Part shown: positions 43,046 to 51,432 of the stretch, one piece after another
Layout of the letters: every line of letters starts with the position of its first letter
How positions within the stretch are numbered: position 1 is the stretch's first letter
Source: Candidatus Aminicenantota bacterium
GTDB taxonomy: Bacteria > Acidobacteriota > Aminicenantia > Aminicenantales > Aminicenantaceae
DNA length: 64,000 nucleotides
Assembly (NCBI GenBank): GCA_016927475.1
Contig: JAFGMO010000091.1
Coordinates: forward strand, 92,360 to 156,359
Direction: 5' to 3'
The notes under the pieces: generated by a model
The model's input: the letters and a program-made list of their open reading frames with translations, nothing else
Told to the model about the DNA's origin: nothing
Database searches by the model: none
Translations under genes and position numbers: made by a program

Positions 43046-45193
43046 TTGAAGAATAAAAAAATGGCTGCATATTTTTTTATCGTTATCGTCATTGCCGCGG
43101 TTGTTGTTTTAATCGTGGGCTTATCGCCTGAAAAAGAGGGCGAAAAAACGACGATTCAGCCTCCCGTTGCGGATAAAATAGAAAAAGAGCTGACCATTCA
43201 TGGTGACACACGTATTGATCCTTATTTCTGGTTGAATCAACGGGAAAATCCCAAGGTTATCGAATATTTGAAGGCCGAGAACGCTTATCTAGAAGCGATG
43301 ATGAAGGATACCGAAGGGCTTCAGGAAAAACTTTTTGAAGAGATCATCGGCCGGATCAAGCAGACCGATATGTCCGTCCCATACAAAAAGCGGGGTTATT
43401 ATTATTATACCCGCTATGAGGAGGGAAAAGAGTATCCGGTTTACTGCCGCAAGAAAGGCAGTCTGGAAGCGGATGAGGAAATTTTACTCAATGTCAACAC
43501 AATGGCTGAGGGTTTCGATTATTTCCATGTTACCGGATTGTCCGTCAGCCCCGACAACCAAATGCTGTCGTATGGTGTCGATACGGTCAGCCGGCGTAAA
43601 TACACGCTCCGGTTCAAGAACTTAAAAACCGGTGAGCTCCTGGACGATGAAATTCCAAACACATCAGGAAGAGCGGCCTGGGCCGACGATAACCGGACGG
43701 TTTTTTACGCCCTTAAGGACGAAACACTCAGGCCATACAAGATATTCCGCCATGTTCTGGAAACGGATGCCGGTCGGGATGATGAGATATTTCATGAAGC
43801 AGACTCCACCTTCAATACCTATGTTTTCCGATCAAAATCCGACAAATATATCTTTATCGCTTCCGACAGTACTCTATCTTCGGAATTCCAATTTCTCAAA
43901 ACATCCGACCCCCAGGGAACTTTTCGAATTGTGCATCCCCGGGAAAGGGACTTGGAATACCAGGTTGACCATTTTCAGGACCATTTTTATATTCGAACAA
44001 ATGACCAGGCGAAAAATTTCCGGCTGATGAAAACCCCTGTCGAAAAAACGGAAAAATCAAACTGGACAGAAGTCCTTCCCCACCGGGAAGATGTTCTGCT
44101 GGAAGGATTCGAGATTTTTAAGGATCATCTCGTTGTCGAAGAAAGACAAGACGGTTTGAGCCAGTTGAGAGTCAAAACCTGGGATGGGGGGAGTGACTAC
44201 TACATGGATATGGAAGAAGAGACCTATTCCGTCTATATCTCCACCAATCCGGAGTTCGACACCCCGCTCCTGCGTTACGGTTACACATCCTTGACGACAC
44301 CCAACTCCATCTACGACTTTGATATGACAACCAAGGAAAAAACGCTTCTCAAACGGGAGGAAGTCCTCGGTGAGTTTGATCCCGCCGGCTACCACGCTGA
44401 GAGGCTCTATGCACCAGCCAAAGACGGCGTTCGGGTTCCCATATCCCTCGTTTACCGGAAAGGTTTGGAAAAGGAGGGACAAAATCCTCTGCTTCTCTAC
44501 GGATATGGTTCCTACGGCGCCTCCATGGATCCATCCTTCCGGTCCGACAGGTTGAGCCTGCTGGACCGGGGTTTTATCTTTGCCATAGCCCATATCCGGG
44601 GCGGCCAGGAGATGGGCCGCACTTGGTACGAAGATGGGAAACTTCTCAAGAAGAAAAACACCTTTACCGATTTTATCGCCTGCGCAGAGTATTTGATCGA
44701 GAAGAAGTATACGAATCCGGAGAAACTTTTCGCACAGGGGGGAAGCGCTGGGGGGCTCCTCATGGGGGCTGTGGTCAATATGAAGCCCGGGCTTTTCAAA
44801 GGGGTCATCGCCGCCGTTCCCTGGGTAGATGTGGTGACGACCATGCTCGATGAGAGCATCCCCCTGACCACCAGCGAGTACGATGAATGGGGAAATCCCA
44901 ACGACAAGGAATATTATGACTACATGCTTTCCTATTCGCCCTATGACAATGTGACGGCCCAGGATTACCCCAACATGCTGGTCACTACGGGCTTACATGA
45001 CTCCCAGGTCCAGTACTGGGAACCGGCCAAATGGGTGGCCAAACTGCGGGAGCTTAAAACGGATAACCATCTTCTGCTCCTTCATACCAACATGGAGGCC
45101 GGTCACAGCGGAGCTTCGGGACGGTTTCGCCGTTATAAAGAAACGGCCTTGATGTACGCTTTTATGCTCGATTTGCTGGGCATCAAAGAATAG
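43046..45193 (+). CDS. Membrane-anchored S9-family oligopeptidase (oligopeptidase B-like)
   Basis: A protein of 715 residues starting at TTG with AGGAGG upstream and an N-terminal anchor helix (residues 7-26). It has the S9A layout: the opening IDPYFWLNQRENPKV, a seven-bladed propeller, then the hydrolase domain with the nucleophile in QGGSAGGLLMG near residue 567 and the catalytic histidine in GHSGASGR near residue 687. HIRGGQEMGRTWYEDGKLL is typical of PtrB-like enzymes. It probably cleaves short peptides, perhaps after basic residues, on the periplasmic side. It fits the strong peptide-degrading theme of the window. Confidence 0.88.
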   Translation: MKNKKMAAYFFIVIVIAAVVVLIVGLSPEKEGEKTTIQPPVADKIEKELTIHGDTRIDPYFWLNQRENPKVIEYLKAENAYLEAMMKDTEGLQEKLFEEIIGRIKQTDMSVPYKKRGYYYYTRYEEGKEYPVYCRKKGSLEADEEILLNVNTMAEGFDYFHVTGLSVSPDNQMLSYGVDTVSRRKYTLRFKNLKTGELLDDEIPNTSGRAAWADDNRTVFYALKDETLRPYKIFRHVLETDAGRDDEIFHEADSTFNTYVFRSKSDKYIFIASDSTLSSEFQFLKTSDPQGTFRIVHPRERDLEYQVDHFQDHFYIRTNDQAKNFRLMKTPVEKTEKSNWTEVLPHREDVLLEGFEIFKDHLVVEERQDGLSQLRVKTWDGGSDYYMDMEEETYSVYISTNPEFDTPLLRYGYTSLTTPNSIYDFDMTTKEKTLLKREEVLGEFDPAGYHAERLYAPAKDGVRVPISLVYRKGLEKEGQNPLLLYGYGSYGASMDPSFRSDRLSLLDRGFIFAIAHIRGGQEMGRTWYEDGKLLKKKNTFTDFIACAEYLIEKKYTNPEKLFAQGGSAGGLLMGAVVNMKPGLFKGVIAAVPWVDVVTTMLDESIPLTTSEYDEWGNPNDKEYYDYMLSYSPYDNVTAQDYPNMLVTTGLHDSQVQYWEPAKWVAKLRELKTDNHLLLLHTNMEAGHSGASGRFRRYKETALMYAFMLDLLGIKE

Positions 45194-45272
45194 AATACAG
45201 CCGGTCCCGGATTTTTCTGTTTTATCTTGAACATTGGGAATTAGACAGAAAATCTGGTTTATTTCTTTTCAA

Positions 45273-45470
45273 TCAAGAGCGAAACCTTCTGGATTTTTCC
45301 CGGGCATATATAAAAACAAAGACTAGAATGATGATGGCGGTAAAAATAACCGCTGCCGCTGCCGGATGATCCGATACAAAAGCAACCATCTTATCTTTGA
45401 GACGGACAAGGCTGTGGATGGTGAATTGAATCGTTTTTTCAAAGATCCAACCCCAGTCTAAGTTATTCAT
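45273..45470 (-). CDS. Possible small single-pass membrane protein
   Basis: A 65-residue reading frame with one clear membrane helix (AAAVIFTAIIILVFVFIYA) followed by a basic tail (REKSRRFRS), as expected for a real inner-membrane protein. Against it, the ATG lies inside a repeat-end fragment and has no ribosome site. There is no family match that I know. Confidence 0.35.
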   Translation of the reverse strand: MNNLDWGWIFEKTIQFTIHSLVRLKDKMVAFVSDHPAAAAVIFTAIIILVFVFIYAREKSRRFRS

Positions 45471-45500
45471 AGATTTGGCCGACGCAAACAGATAATCTCA
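45462..45500 (-). repeat. Solo end fragment of the structured intergenic element (long-loop type)
   Basis: GTTATTCATAGATTTGGCC followed by GACGCAAACAGATAAT matches the right arm of the long-loop copies in reverse orientation. Confidence 0.6.
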
Positions 45501-45528
45501 GTCATGCCCCGGCTTGTCCCATCCCGTC

Positions 45529-45551
45529 ATACTCCGGCTTGTCCGGAGTAT
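45529..45551. repeat. Short perfect hairpin repeat
   Basis: ATACTCCGG (45529-45537) and CCGGAGTAT (45543-45551) are perfect arms around CTTGT. The same CCGGCTTGTCC core occurs at 45509-45519. It resembles small palindromic repeats spread through many bacterial genomes and lies 12 bases past the epimerase stop, where it could also serve as a weak terminator. Confidence 0.55.
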
Positions 45552-45563
45552 CCATTTGATTCT

Positions 45564-46484
45564 TTATTCCTTTCCCTTATTTTTTCCCAGGAGGTCTTGG
45601 AGGGCTTCTTCGAGAAGGGGGTATTCGAAGCGAAATCCGGCCCGGGTCAGCTTTTTCGGCAGAACTTTTTGTCCGGTGAGCAGGCTTTCTGCAAATTCCC
45701 CCAGGTAAAGCTTGAGGACAAATCCCGGTACGGAGGGCCAGACCGGCCGGTGCAGGACGCGGCCGATGGTTTTGGCCAGTTCCCGGTTCTGGACCGGGTG
45801 GGGAGCGGCGGCGTTTATGGGACCGGCCGGATCTTTTTTGTCGATGAGAAAAAGAAGGATTCGGGCCAGGTCCCGCTCGTGTATCCAGGAGAACCACTGT
45901 TTTCCTGAACCAAAGGATGCCCCGACGCCGAATCTGAAAGGGCGGACCATGGTGGCTAGGGCGCCGCCGTGTTTTCCGAGAACGATTCCGAACCGGCAGC
46001 GGATAACCCGGACCCCGTAGTTTTCCGCTTTTTCTGCCTCTCCTTCCCAGTCCCTGGTGACGCCGGCGAGAAAATCATTTCCGGGCGGGGAGGTCTCGTC
46101 CAATTCCTCATCGCCCCGGGACCCGTAAAAGCCGACCGCAGAGGCGTTGATGAGGAGTTTTGTCCGGGATTTTTTCCGGTCAAAAGAGTCGACCAGGTTC
46201 TGCGTGGTAAAAACACGGCTGTTGAGGATGCGTTCTTTGGCCCGGTTCGACCAGCGGGTGAATATGGAGGCCCCGGCCAGGTTGACGGCCGCCTCGCATA
46301 GGACGGCTTTTTCCTGCCAGGGACCGGGTTCGGTCGGATCGCCGCCAATAACCTCCACGTTTTCCGGAAAAGAAGCTTTTTCCGGATGCCTTGTGAGGAG
46401 GACAATCCTGTGACGTTCCGCCGAAAGACTTTCAATGAGCGTCCGGCCGACAAAACCGGTTCCCCCGGTGATAAAAACCTTCAC
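45564..46484 (-). CDS. TIGR01777-type NAD(P)-binding epimerase family protein
   Basis: A 306-residue extended short-chain dehydrogenase with the nucleotide motif VFITGGTGFVGRTL, then NLAGASIFTRW, NASAVGFYGSRGDEELDE and WFSWIHERDLARI, which together mark the YfcH/SDR39U1 group. The usual catalytic YxxxK is altered in this group and its substrate is unknown. A C-terminal DUF1731-like segment (RPVWPSVPGFVLKLYLGEFA) is present. It is cytosolic and lies alone on the minus strand after the ABC operon. Confidence 0.85.
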   Translation of the reverse strand: MKVFITGGTGFVGRTLIESLSAERHRIVLLTRHPEKASFPENVEVIGGDPTEPGPWQEKAVLCEAAVNLAGASIFTRWSNRAKERILNSRVFTTQNLVDSFDRKKSRTKLLINASAVGFYGSRGDEELDETSPPGNDFLAGVTRDWEGEAEKAENYGVRVIRCRFGIVLGKHGGALATMVRPFRFGVGASFGSGKQWFSWIHERDLARILLFLIDKKDPAGPINAAAPHPVQNRELAKTIGRVLHRPVWPSVPGFVLKLYLGEFAESLLTGQKVLPKKLTRAGFRFEYPLLEEALQDLLGKNKGKE

Positions 46485-46515
46485 AAAATAATTATATCAA
46501 AATTAGTGCTCTTTT

Positions 46516-48321
46516 TTACAGCCCTTTGAATTTGAGTTCGTTAAGGCCGGGGAATCCGTAGGCTTTGATTTTTTTGCCGCGGCGGACAAGAATACCGCCC
46601 TTGGTTAGGATTATCCTGTGAAGGTAATTTTCGCTGTCCGCCTCGGGGAAAGTGCGAATGAATTCCGCTTCTTTTCCCTCAAGCCTGTAGACCGAAAATG
46701 TTTTGTTTTTGCGGTCCCTTTCTTCCAGATAAAAATGGCCCGGTCTGAAAAAAACGACAGAATAATATTTTTCTTTTTCGGTTGGCAGCACTTCGTCCAG
46801 CTTGAAGGTTTCCAAGTCCAGCCTGAGAATTTTTTCGCCGGAAATACCATACATTTCCCGCAAAGGCTCAAATTCCGTTGTCAGCCCATATATCCACAAT
46901 CCTCTTAATACGGTCTCCAGAACAGCGACAACCTCGAAACGGCCGTCCTCCTCTCGAAGAAGTTTTGTTGTCGATTCGTCATGGATAAAAAGGATGTCGT
47001 TGATATAAGCGGGTATGGCGGTTGATACGGCAATCTCTTCGACGCCGCCTTCTTCCCAGAGACGCAAAACGGTGGATTTTTTCATCCAAAAACGAATCAG
47101 CCAGAATCGCCGTCCTTGACTTAAACCGGTGCCGAATATATGGCATAACTTTTTGGCGTATCCATGCCGAAAATGAATGGCTTTGACATCTTTGGTGTTT
47201 TCGTCGATGACCTTCAGGACGGCCGCATCACGGCTGAGCAAGGCGATCTTTGATCCGTATTTGTAGGCATTCCAATAGCCCCATGATTTGTACGATACTC
47301 GGAGAAGGACATCTACTTTTCCGGTTGACGTATCCAGCCTCATGATGCCGCCGGCATTCTGATCAAAGACAGCGAAGCTGTCGTAAATATAGCGGCCCTC
47401 GTCAATGAGGAATCCTTGGAAAAAGGATGGACAGGCCCTGTCTGCTTTCAAAACCTTGTCCTTGGTGTGAATTTTTAGATAATAGGGAGTGGCTTCGATG
47501 AGTTTTTGCTCGCCGGTGAGGCGATAATCTATGTCGCTCCATTCCACATCCAGGAAGAAGGCGGAGGTCAAAAAGGATAAGGCCAGGATCGGAAGGAGGG
47601 AAATGGCCAGGAATCCGGTGTAACGGCGGTTGTATCTTCCGGCAGGCCGAATGTCGTATTTTCGAAAGGATAAAAGAAAAGAAACCAGGAAGGGAATAAG
47701 GAGAAGGCCCGTGACAAACAGAACGACTCCTACGGCCGTCCAGTCGAATACATCATAAGTTTCCGTTATAAAAGGTGTGAGGTTCAGCCACTGGAGGCGA
47801 AGGCCCTTGACAGCAGCCCCGCCCCAGACGGACAGGGTGGCCAGGATTTGATGGAGGGCGAAAAGCAAAAAAGTGCCCAGGGCCAGCAAAATGAGGTTGT
47901 CCGATCCGGCCGAAAGGGAAAGACCCAGCACAAATAGACAAAAGAAAACGGGCATAAACACAAAAAAGGGTACGGCCACGGCGGCGTCCGGAGTGTTGAG
48001 ATAGAGGAGAAGATAAACAAGAAAAAAAAGGAAAACAGAGGCAAGGCGGGGAAGGACTTTGATGCCGATAATTTTCAGCCGGGAATATGGGAGGGAAAGA
48101 AGATATTCCATACCGCCCTGAGCCTTGTCGGAGGAAAAAAGGGAAGTCCCCATAAAAAGCGCCCAGAAAAAAAGCCCGAACTGAAGGGTCGGAAAAAGGA
48201 AGTCGGCATAAGACATGCCGGACATAAGCGGCAGCAAACTCAAAACAGCGGGACAAAAAAGGATAAAAAGCGAAAAAAAGAGGCTCTGCTTCCCCACCTC
48301 GCGGAATTCTTTGTTAAACAT
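46516..48321 (-). CDS. ABC transporter permease with a large C-terminal propeller-like domain
   Basis: A protein of 601 residues. The first 260 residues hold six membrane helices, as in ABC-2 permeases. The remaining 340 residues form a beta-rich domain with repeated aromatic strands (YIYDSFAVFDQNAGGIMRLD, then LYGISGEK-like turns) that looks like a six-bladed propeller, placed outside the membrane. It overlaps the ATPase gene by eight bases. A permease with its own propeller is unusual and may sense a ligand or an enzyme partner. The transported substrate is unknown. Confidence 0.75.
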   Translation of the reverse strand: MFNKEFREVGKQSLFFSLFILFCPAVLSLLPLMSGMSYADFLFPTLQFGLFFWALFMGTSLFSSDKAQGGMEYLLSLPYSRLKIIGIKVLPRLASVFLFFLVYLLLYLNTPDAAVAVPFFVFMPVFFCLFVLGLSLSAGSDNLILLALGTFLLFALHQILATLSVWGGAAVKGLRLQWLNLTPFITETYDVFDWTAVGVVLFVTGLLLIPFLVSFLLSFRKYDIRPAGRYNRRYTGFLAISLLPILALSFLTSAFFLDVEWSDIDYRLTGEQKLIEATPYYLKIHTKDKVLKADRACPSFFQGFLIDEGRYIYDSFAVFDQNAGGIMRLDTSTGKVDVLLRVSYKSWGYWNAYKYGSKIALLSRDAAVLKVIDENTKDVKAIHFRHGYAKKLCHIFGTGLSQGRRFWLIRFWMKKSTVLRLWEEGGVEEIAVSTAIPAYINDILFIHDESTTKLLREEDGRFEVVAVLETVLRGLWIYGLTTEFEPLREMYGISGEKILRLDLETFKLDEVLPTEKEKYYSVVFFRPGHFYLEERDRKNKTFSVYRLEGKEAEFIRTFPEADSENYLHRIILTKGGILVRRGKKIKAYGFPGLNELKFKGL

Positions 48322-49144
48322 ACCGGCCTCCTATGAATGCTTTGATGATTTCTTCCAATTTGATGTCCTCAAAGAGAAAAGAAGAATCCCGGCGGAATTT
48401 TTCATCGAAGGGATAGATGAAATATTCCCTGCAAAATCCTGTTTCTTTTTTAAAAACAACGGGGATGTTTTTGGGCAGAGGCTCCTTTGTGGCCACCTTC
48501 TTCAACCGGTTTTTCAGGTCGTCGGTTTTTTCGTCCAGGATGAACCGGCCTTCGTCCAGAATAAGTACCCGCTCCGGTATCTTTTCGATGTCGGAGAAGG
48601 TATGGTTAACGGCGATGGTAGCGGTTCCCCTTTCTTCAATGATATCCAGGACGGATTCCAGGAAACGCTCCCTCAAAAAGGGGTCGATGGCATGAATGAC
48701 CTCATCCACAAGAAGCAGGTCGGGTTTTTGATTGAGAACCAGGGTCAGATGAAAAAGCGTCCGTTCTCCCATGGATAGGGATTTGATTTTCCTTCCGGGG
48801 GAAAGCTTGAGCTCCTTGATCAGGGTGTTGTCGAAATTTTTGATGCCGTAAATGCGGGTGTGAAAATTCACCATCCGGGATATGGTGAAATGGGAAAAAA
48901 GGCTGCGGCCGTCGGAGATGAAACCGATTTTTTTTCGGGAAAGGTCCTTGTCAGGGACAATCCATCCGGCGTCGGGAAGAATGGATCCGGACAGGCAGCG
49001 AAGAAACGTGCTTTTTCCCGCGCCGCTTTTGCCGGCGATGACGACGTATTCACCGCGGTAGAATGCGATGTTCAGGCCTTTTAAGACCTGTTTTTTCCCG
49101 ATCCGGACGTGGAGGTCCTTAATGTCAACGATTTTTCGGCTCAT
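48314..49144 (-). CDS. ABC transporter ATPase subunit (YtrB-like)
   Basis: A 276-residue ATPase with Walker A GKSGAGKST near residue 38, signature LSMGERT near residue 122, Walker B LLLVDEV and the switch histidine in VNHTFSD. The C-terminal 70 residues are an accessory domain. It overlaps the GntR regulator by 20 bases and the permease by eight, so the three genes form one translational unit. It energises the permease at 46516. Confidence 0.88.
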   Translation of the reverse strand: MSRKIVDIKDLHVRIGKKQVLKGLNIAFYRGEYVVIAGKSGAGKSTFLRCLSGSILPDAGWIVPDKDLSRKKIGFISDGRSLFSHFTISRMVNFHTRIYGIKNFDNTLIKELKLSPGRKIKSLSMGERTLFHLTLVLNQKPDLLLVDEVIHAIDPFLRERFLESVLDIIEERGTATIAVNHTFSDIEKIPERVLILDEGRFILDEKTDDLKNRLKKVATKEPLPKNIPVVFKKETGFCREYFIYPFDEKFRRDSSFLFEDIKLEEIIKAFIGGRYV

Positions 49145-49511
49145 CGTTCAGATACCTTTCCATTAAAACTTTGATATCTTTTTTGGAGGCTCCAACGGAG
49201 AGGGCCCGCTCGACGAATCCCTTGAACTCATCCTCGAGTAGAACCCGCCGCAGGCTGTCAAAACCGGTCTTTTTCAACCGGACACGACTCCCGCTTCCCG
49301 TTTTCCCTTCTATGAGGCCTTCCTTTTCCAAAGCAGTATAAGCTTTGGCCACGGTGTTGGGATTAACCTTGATCAGTCTGGCCAGGTCACGGATGGAAGG
49401 AAGTAAATCCCCGTCGGAAAGCCTTTCCGCCAGAATTTCCAGCTTTATGGCCCTGCAGAGCTGCTGGTAAACCGGCATAGGGGATCGTGAGTCGATGTCA
49501 AAGCGTGCCAA
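49125..49511 (-). CDS. GntR-family regulator of the YtrA type
   Basis: A 128-residue protein starting at TTG with AAAGGA upstream. The winged-helix domain (YQQLCRAIKLEILAERL, LPSIRDLARLIKVNPNTVAKAYTALEKEGLI, then the wing GSGSRV) is followed by a short dimerisation tail, as in YtrA regulators. These repress the ABC operon they head, often in response to cell-envelope antibiotics. That trigger is family knowledge, not shown here. Confidence 0.88.
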   Translation of the reverse strand: MARFDIDSRSPMPVYQQLCRAIKLEILAERLSDGDLLPSIRDLARLIKVNPNTVAKAYTALEKEGLIEGKTGSGSRVRLKKTGFDSLRRVLLEDEFKGFVERALSVGASKKDIKVLMERYLNDEPKNR

Positions 49512-49634
49512 TGATGTATTCTATCCTTTCATGTAGAAATTTTTTTGCCGGCTATTTCTTTTACTCTGTCTCATCGATTTTCCTTCTTCTGTGCGGGATC
49601 CAAGGTGGTTCTTGCTATGTTTTTTCCTTTTTTT

Positions 49635-50828
49635 TCAGGAAATATTAATCCGGTATATTTCCCAGTAGTATGAGTAATCATCATTCTTTTTTATCAGCTT
49701 TTCGATGATGTAAATATCATCATACCATTTGGTCCTTAATAAGTTCGGGTAGGGAATGGAAAAACTTCCCTCAAACGCCATTTGTGGAAGTCGATAGACA
49801 AGTGCCTCATTCTCCTGCTTTTCCCAGTCTCTCTTTCCCGTTATGATGATCAAGCGGTCTTCCATCACCTTTATCCCCATGAGAGCCGGGGCAAGGGGAG
49901 GGACGTAAAGAATATGCTTGAAATAACTTTTCAATTCAGGAGATGTCTCGCCCAAAACATATTCATGTTTGAGTGCGAGTTCTTCCTTATCAATTTTGAA
50001 TGAGCCCGCATCCAGATCTATGAGGAGTTTGCCTTCTCGTTTTGTTTTCAGGTTCACGAAAAAAATTTCAGGTTTTTCGATATCAGGAATGGTATAGACC
50101 ACATCCCTTTTCCAATCAACGCTGAAAATTCTAAACATCCTTAAAAAATGATAATAATCCGAATAGGATTCTCGTTTTCCTTCTCGAATCTTTGCCCAAA
50201 GAATAGGTTTCGGTTTTTTGAATTTGGAGATGATTAAAAAATGATTAAGAATATTTTCATAAGCAGCGATATAATAGGTTAGGTTTTCAAAATAACCGGT
50301 GGACTCGACCGTAGTTACCGTCCTGTTTCCTTTTTCTTCAAAGCTGGTGTAGGTGTGACGTCCCATTATATATTTGCTGCCGTATCCTTCGATCGTATTG
50401 GAGAATTTTTTAAGGGTTCGGATTTCAAATGTTTCAGGGTCGAGTGTTTTCAAATAATTGTTATCCTCACACATTATTTTTCCGTTAGACGAAATCCAGA
50501 CATTTTCCAAGGTCAAAACAGTTATTTCATCAGGTCCTTCACCGCTCATCAGAGACTTGCTTTTAATAAGATTGCCATTATAGTCGAACAGGCTCAATTT
50601 ATGCTCTTTCCCCATGGTGTCCTGGATTTCGTCACAGAGGATTCCCTGGTTTAATGCCAGGACCATTCTTCCATACAGCTCCATCCCCCATAATTTCTTA
50701 ATATTTATCCGATCAAATCGTTTGTTTTTTTCAACACTGAGTTTGTTGTCATGAGAAGTTGAGCAGCAACATAAAGTGAGGAGGAATAAGAGGATCAGGG
50801 TGATTATCGATGGAAATTCTTTTTTCAT
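49635..50828 (-). CDS. Lipoprotein with a six-bladed beta-propeller
   Basis: An exported protein of 397 residues whose signal peptide ends LLTLCCCSTS, a lipobox-like site. The sequence carries propeller blades with SLMSGEGPDEITVL and VYTIPDIEKPEIFFVNL, like the 6-bladed beta-propeller family common in Bacteroidota and Acidobacteriota. No catalytic site is visible. It has its own promoter and no ribosome site, so it may be translated from a very short leader. Confidence 0.7.
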   Translation of the reverse strand: MKKEFPSIITLILLFLLTLCCCSTSHDNKLSVEKNKRFDRINIKKLWGMELYGRMVLALNQGILCDEIQDTMGKEHKLSLFDYNGNLIKSKSLMSGEGPDEITVLTLENVWISSNGKIMCEDNNYLKTLDPETFEIRTLKKFSNTIEGYGSKYIMGRHTYTSFEEKGNRTVTTVESTGYFENLTYYIAAYENILNHFLIISKFKKPKPILWAKIREGKRESYSDYYHFLRMFRIFSVDWKRDVVYTIPDIEKPEIFFVNLKTKREGKLLIDLDAGSFKIDKEELALKHEYVLGETSPELKSYFKHILYVPPLAPALMGIKVMEDRLIIITGKRDWEKQENEALVYRLPQMAFEGSFSIPYPNLLRTKWYDDIYIIEKLIKKNDDYSYYWEIYRINIS

Positions 50829-50830
50829 TT

Positions 50831-50873
50831 ATAATTGTACTATTAATATAATACAATTATTTCATATGTCAAG
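50831..50873 (-). promoter_or_regulatory. Promoter overlapped by a perfect inverted repeat
   Basis: On the minus strand TTGACA (50873-50868) and TATATT (50850-50845) are 17 bases apart. The arms ATAATTGTA (50831-50839) and TACAATTAT (50852-50860) form a perfect inverted repeat that spans the -10 box and the predicted transcription start, an expected repressor-site position. Only about ten bases separate the predicted start from the ATG at 50828. Confidence 0.55.
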
Positions 50874-50992
50874 AAAAAATTTTTAGAGAAGGGTCTGAAG
50901 AGAATTTGCCCTATTGAATATGATGGAAAAAATTGGGAAGTTTGGTCGTGTCAAGGAAATTTTTTTATGAGAAATTTAAACAACCGGATAGT

Positions 50993-51328
50993 TTATTCTA
51001 TCTCATATTTTCTCATAAAATCGAGGACTCGGGCTTCCAAATCTTCGGCTTTGCGCAGGGCCTTATCTTCTGCAAGACTGTCTATAAGTGTTTTAAGCTC
51101 ACGATACACTTTTTTGATGGCGACTACGGCATTCTGGGCATCCGAGGTCGTATCCAGGCCGCTTATACCCGACGAACGTTCGGCGCCGATAAGACGGTTC
51201 GAGGCGTCGTCGAAGCGCTTCTCCAGCTCGATGACCGCCTGTTCTTCTTCTGTTTTGGGAGAGAAGAAAAGCATGTAAGCAGCGAATCCGATGGCCGCCA
51301 GAACCAGGATCCAAGCGATGGTTCGCAT
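50993..51328 (-). CDS. Small membrane-anchored protein with a helical tail
   Basis: A 111-residue protein; the ATG at 51328 follows AGGGGGTG. Residues 3-22 are a membrane helix (IAWILVLAAIGFAAYMLFF). The rest is charged and helical (EEEQAVIELEKRFDDASNRL, then IKKVYRELKTLIDSLAED), probably a coiled coil. I do not recognise a family. A longer frame from 51385 lacks a ribosome site. Confidence 0.65.
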   Translation of the reverse strand: MRTIAWILVLAAIGFAAYMLFFSPKTEEEQAVIELEKRFDDASNRLIGAERSSGISGLDTTSDAQNAVVAIKKVYRELKTLIDSLAEDKALRKAEDLEARVLDFMRKYEIE

Positions 51329-51432
51329 GGGCACCCCCTGAAACGATTTTCCGTTATTGTAACGCGCGGTATGATATTTTTCCATAAAAAAACATGTGGA
51401 GCATCGTTTTTTTTTGACCGGATAAAATCTTC

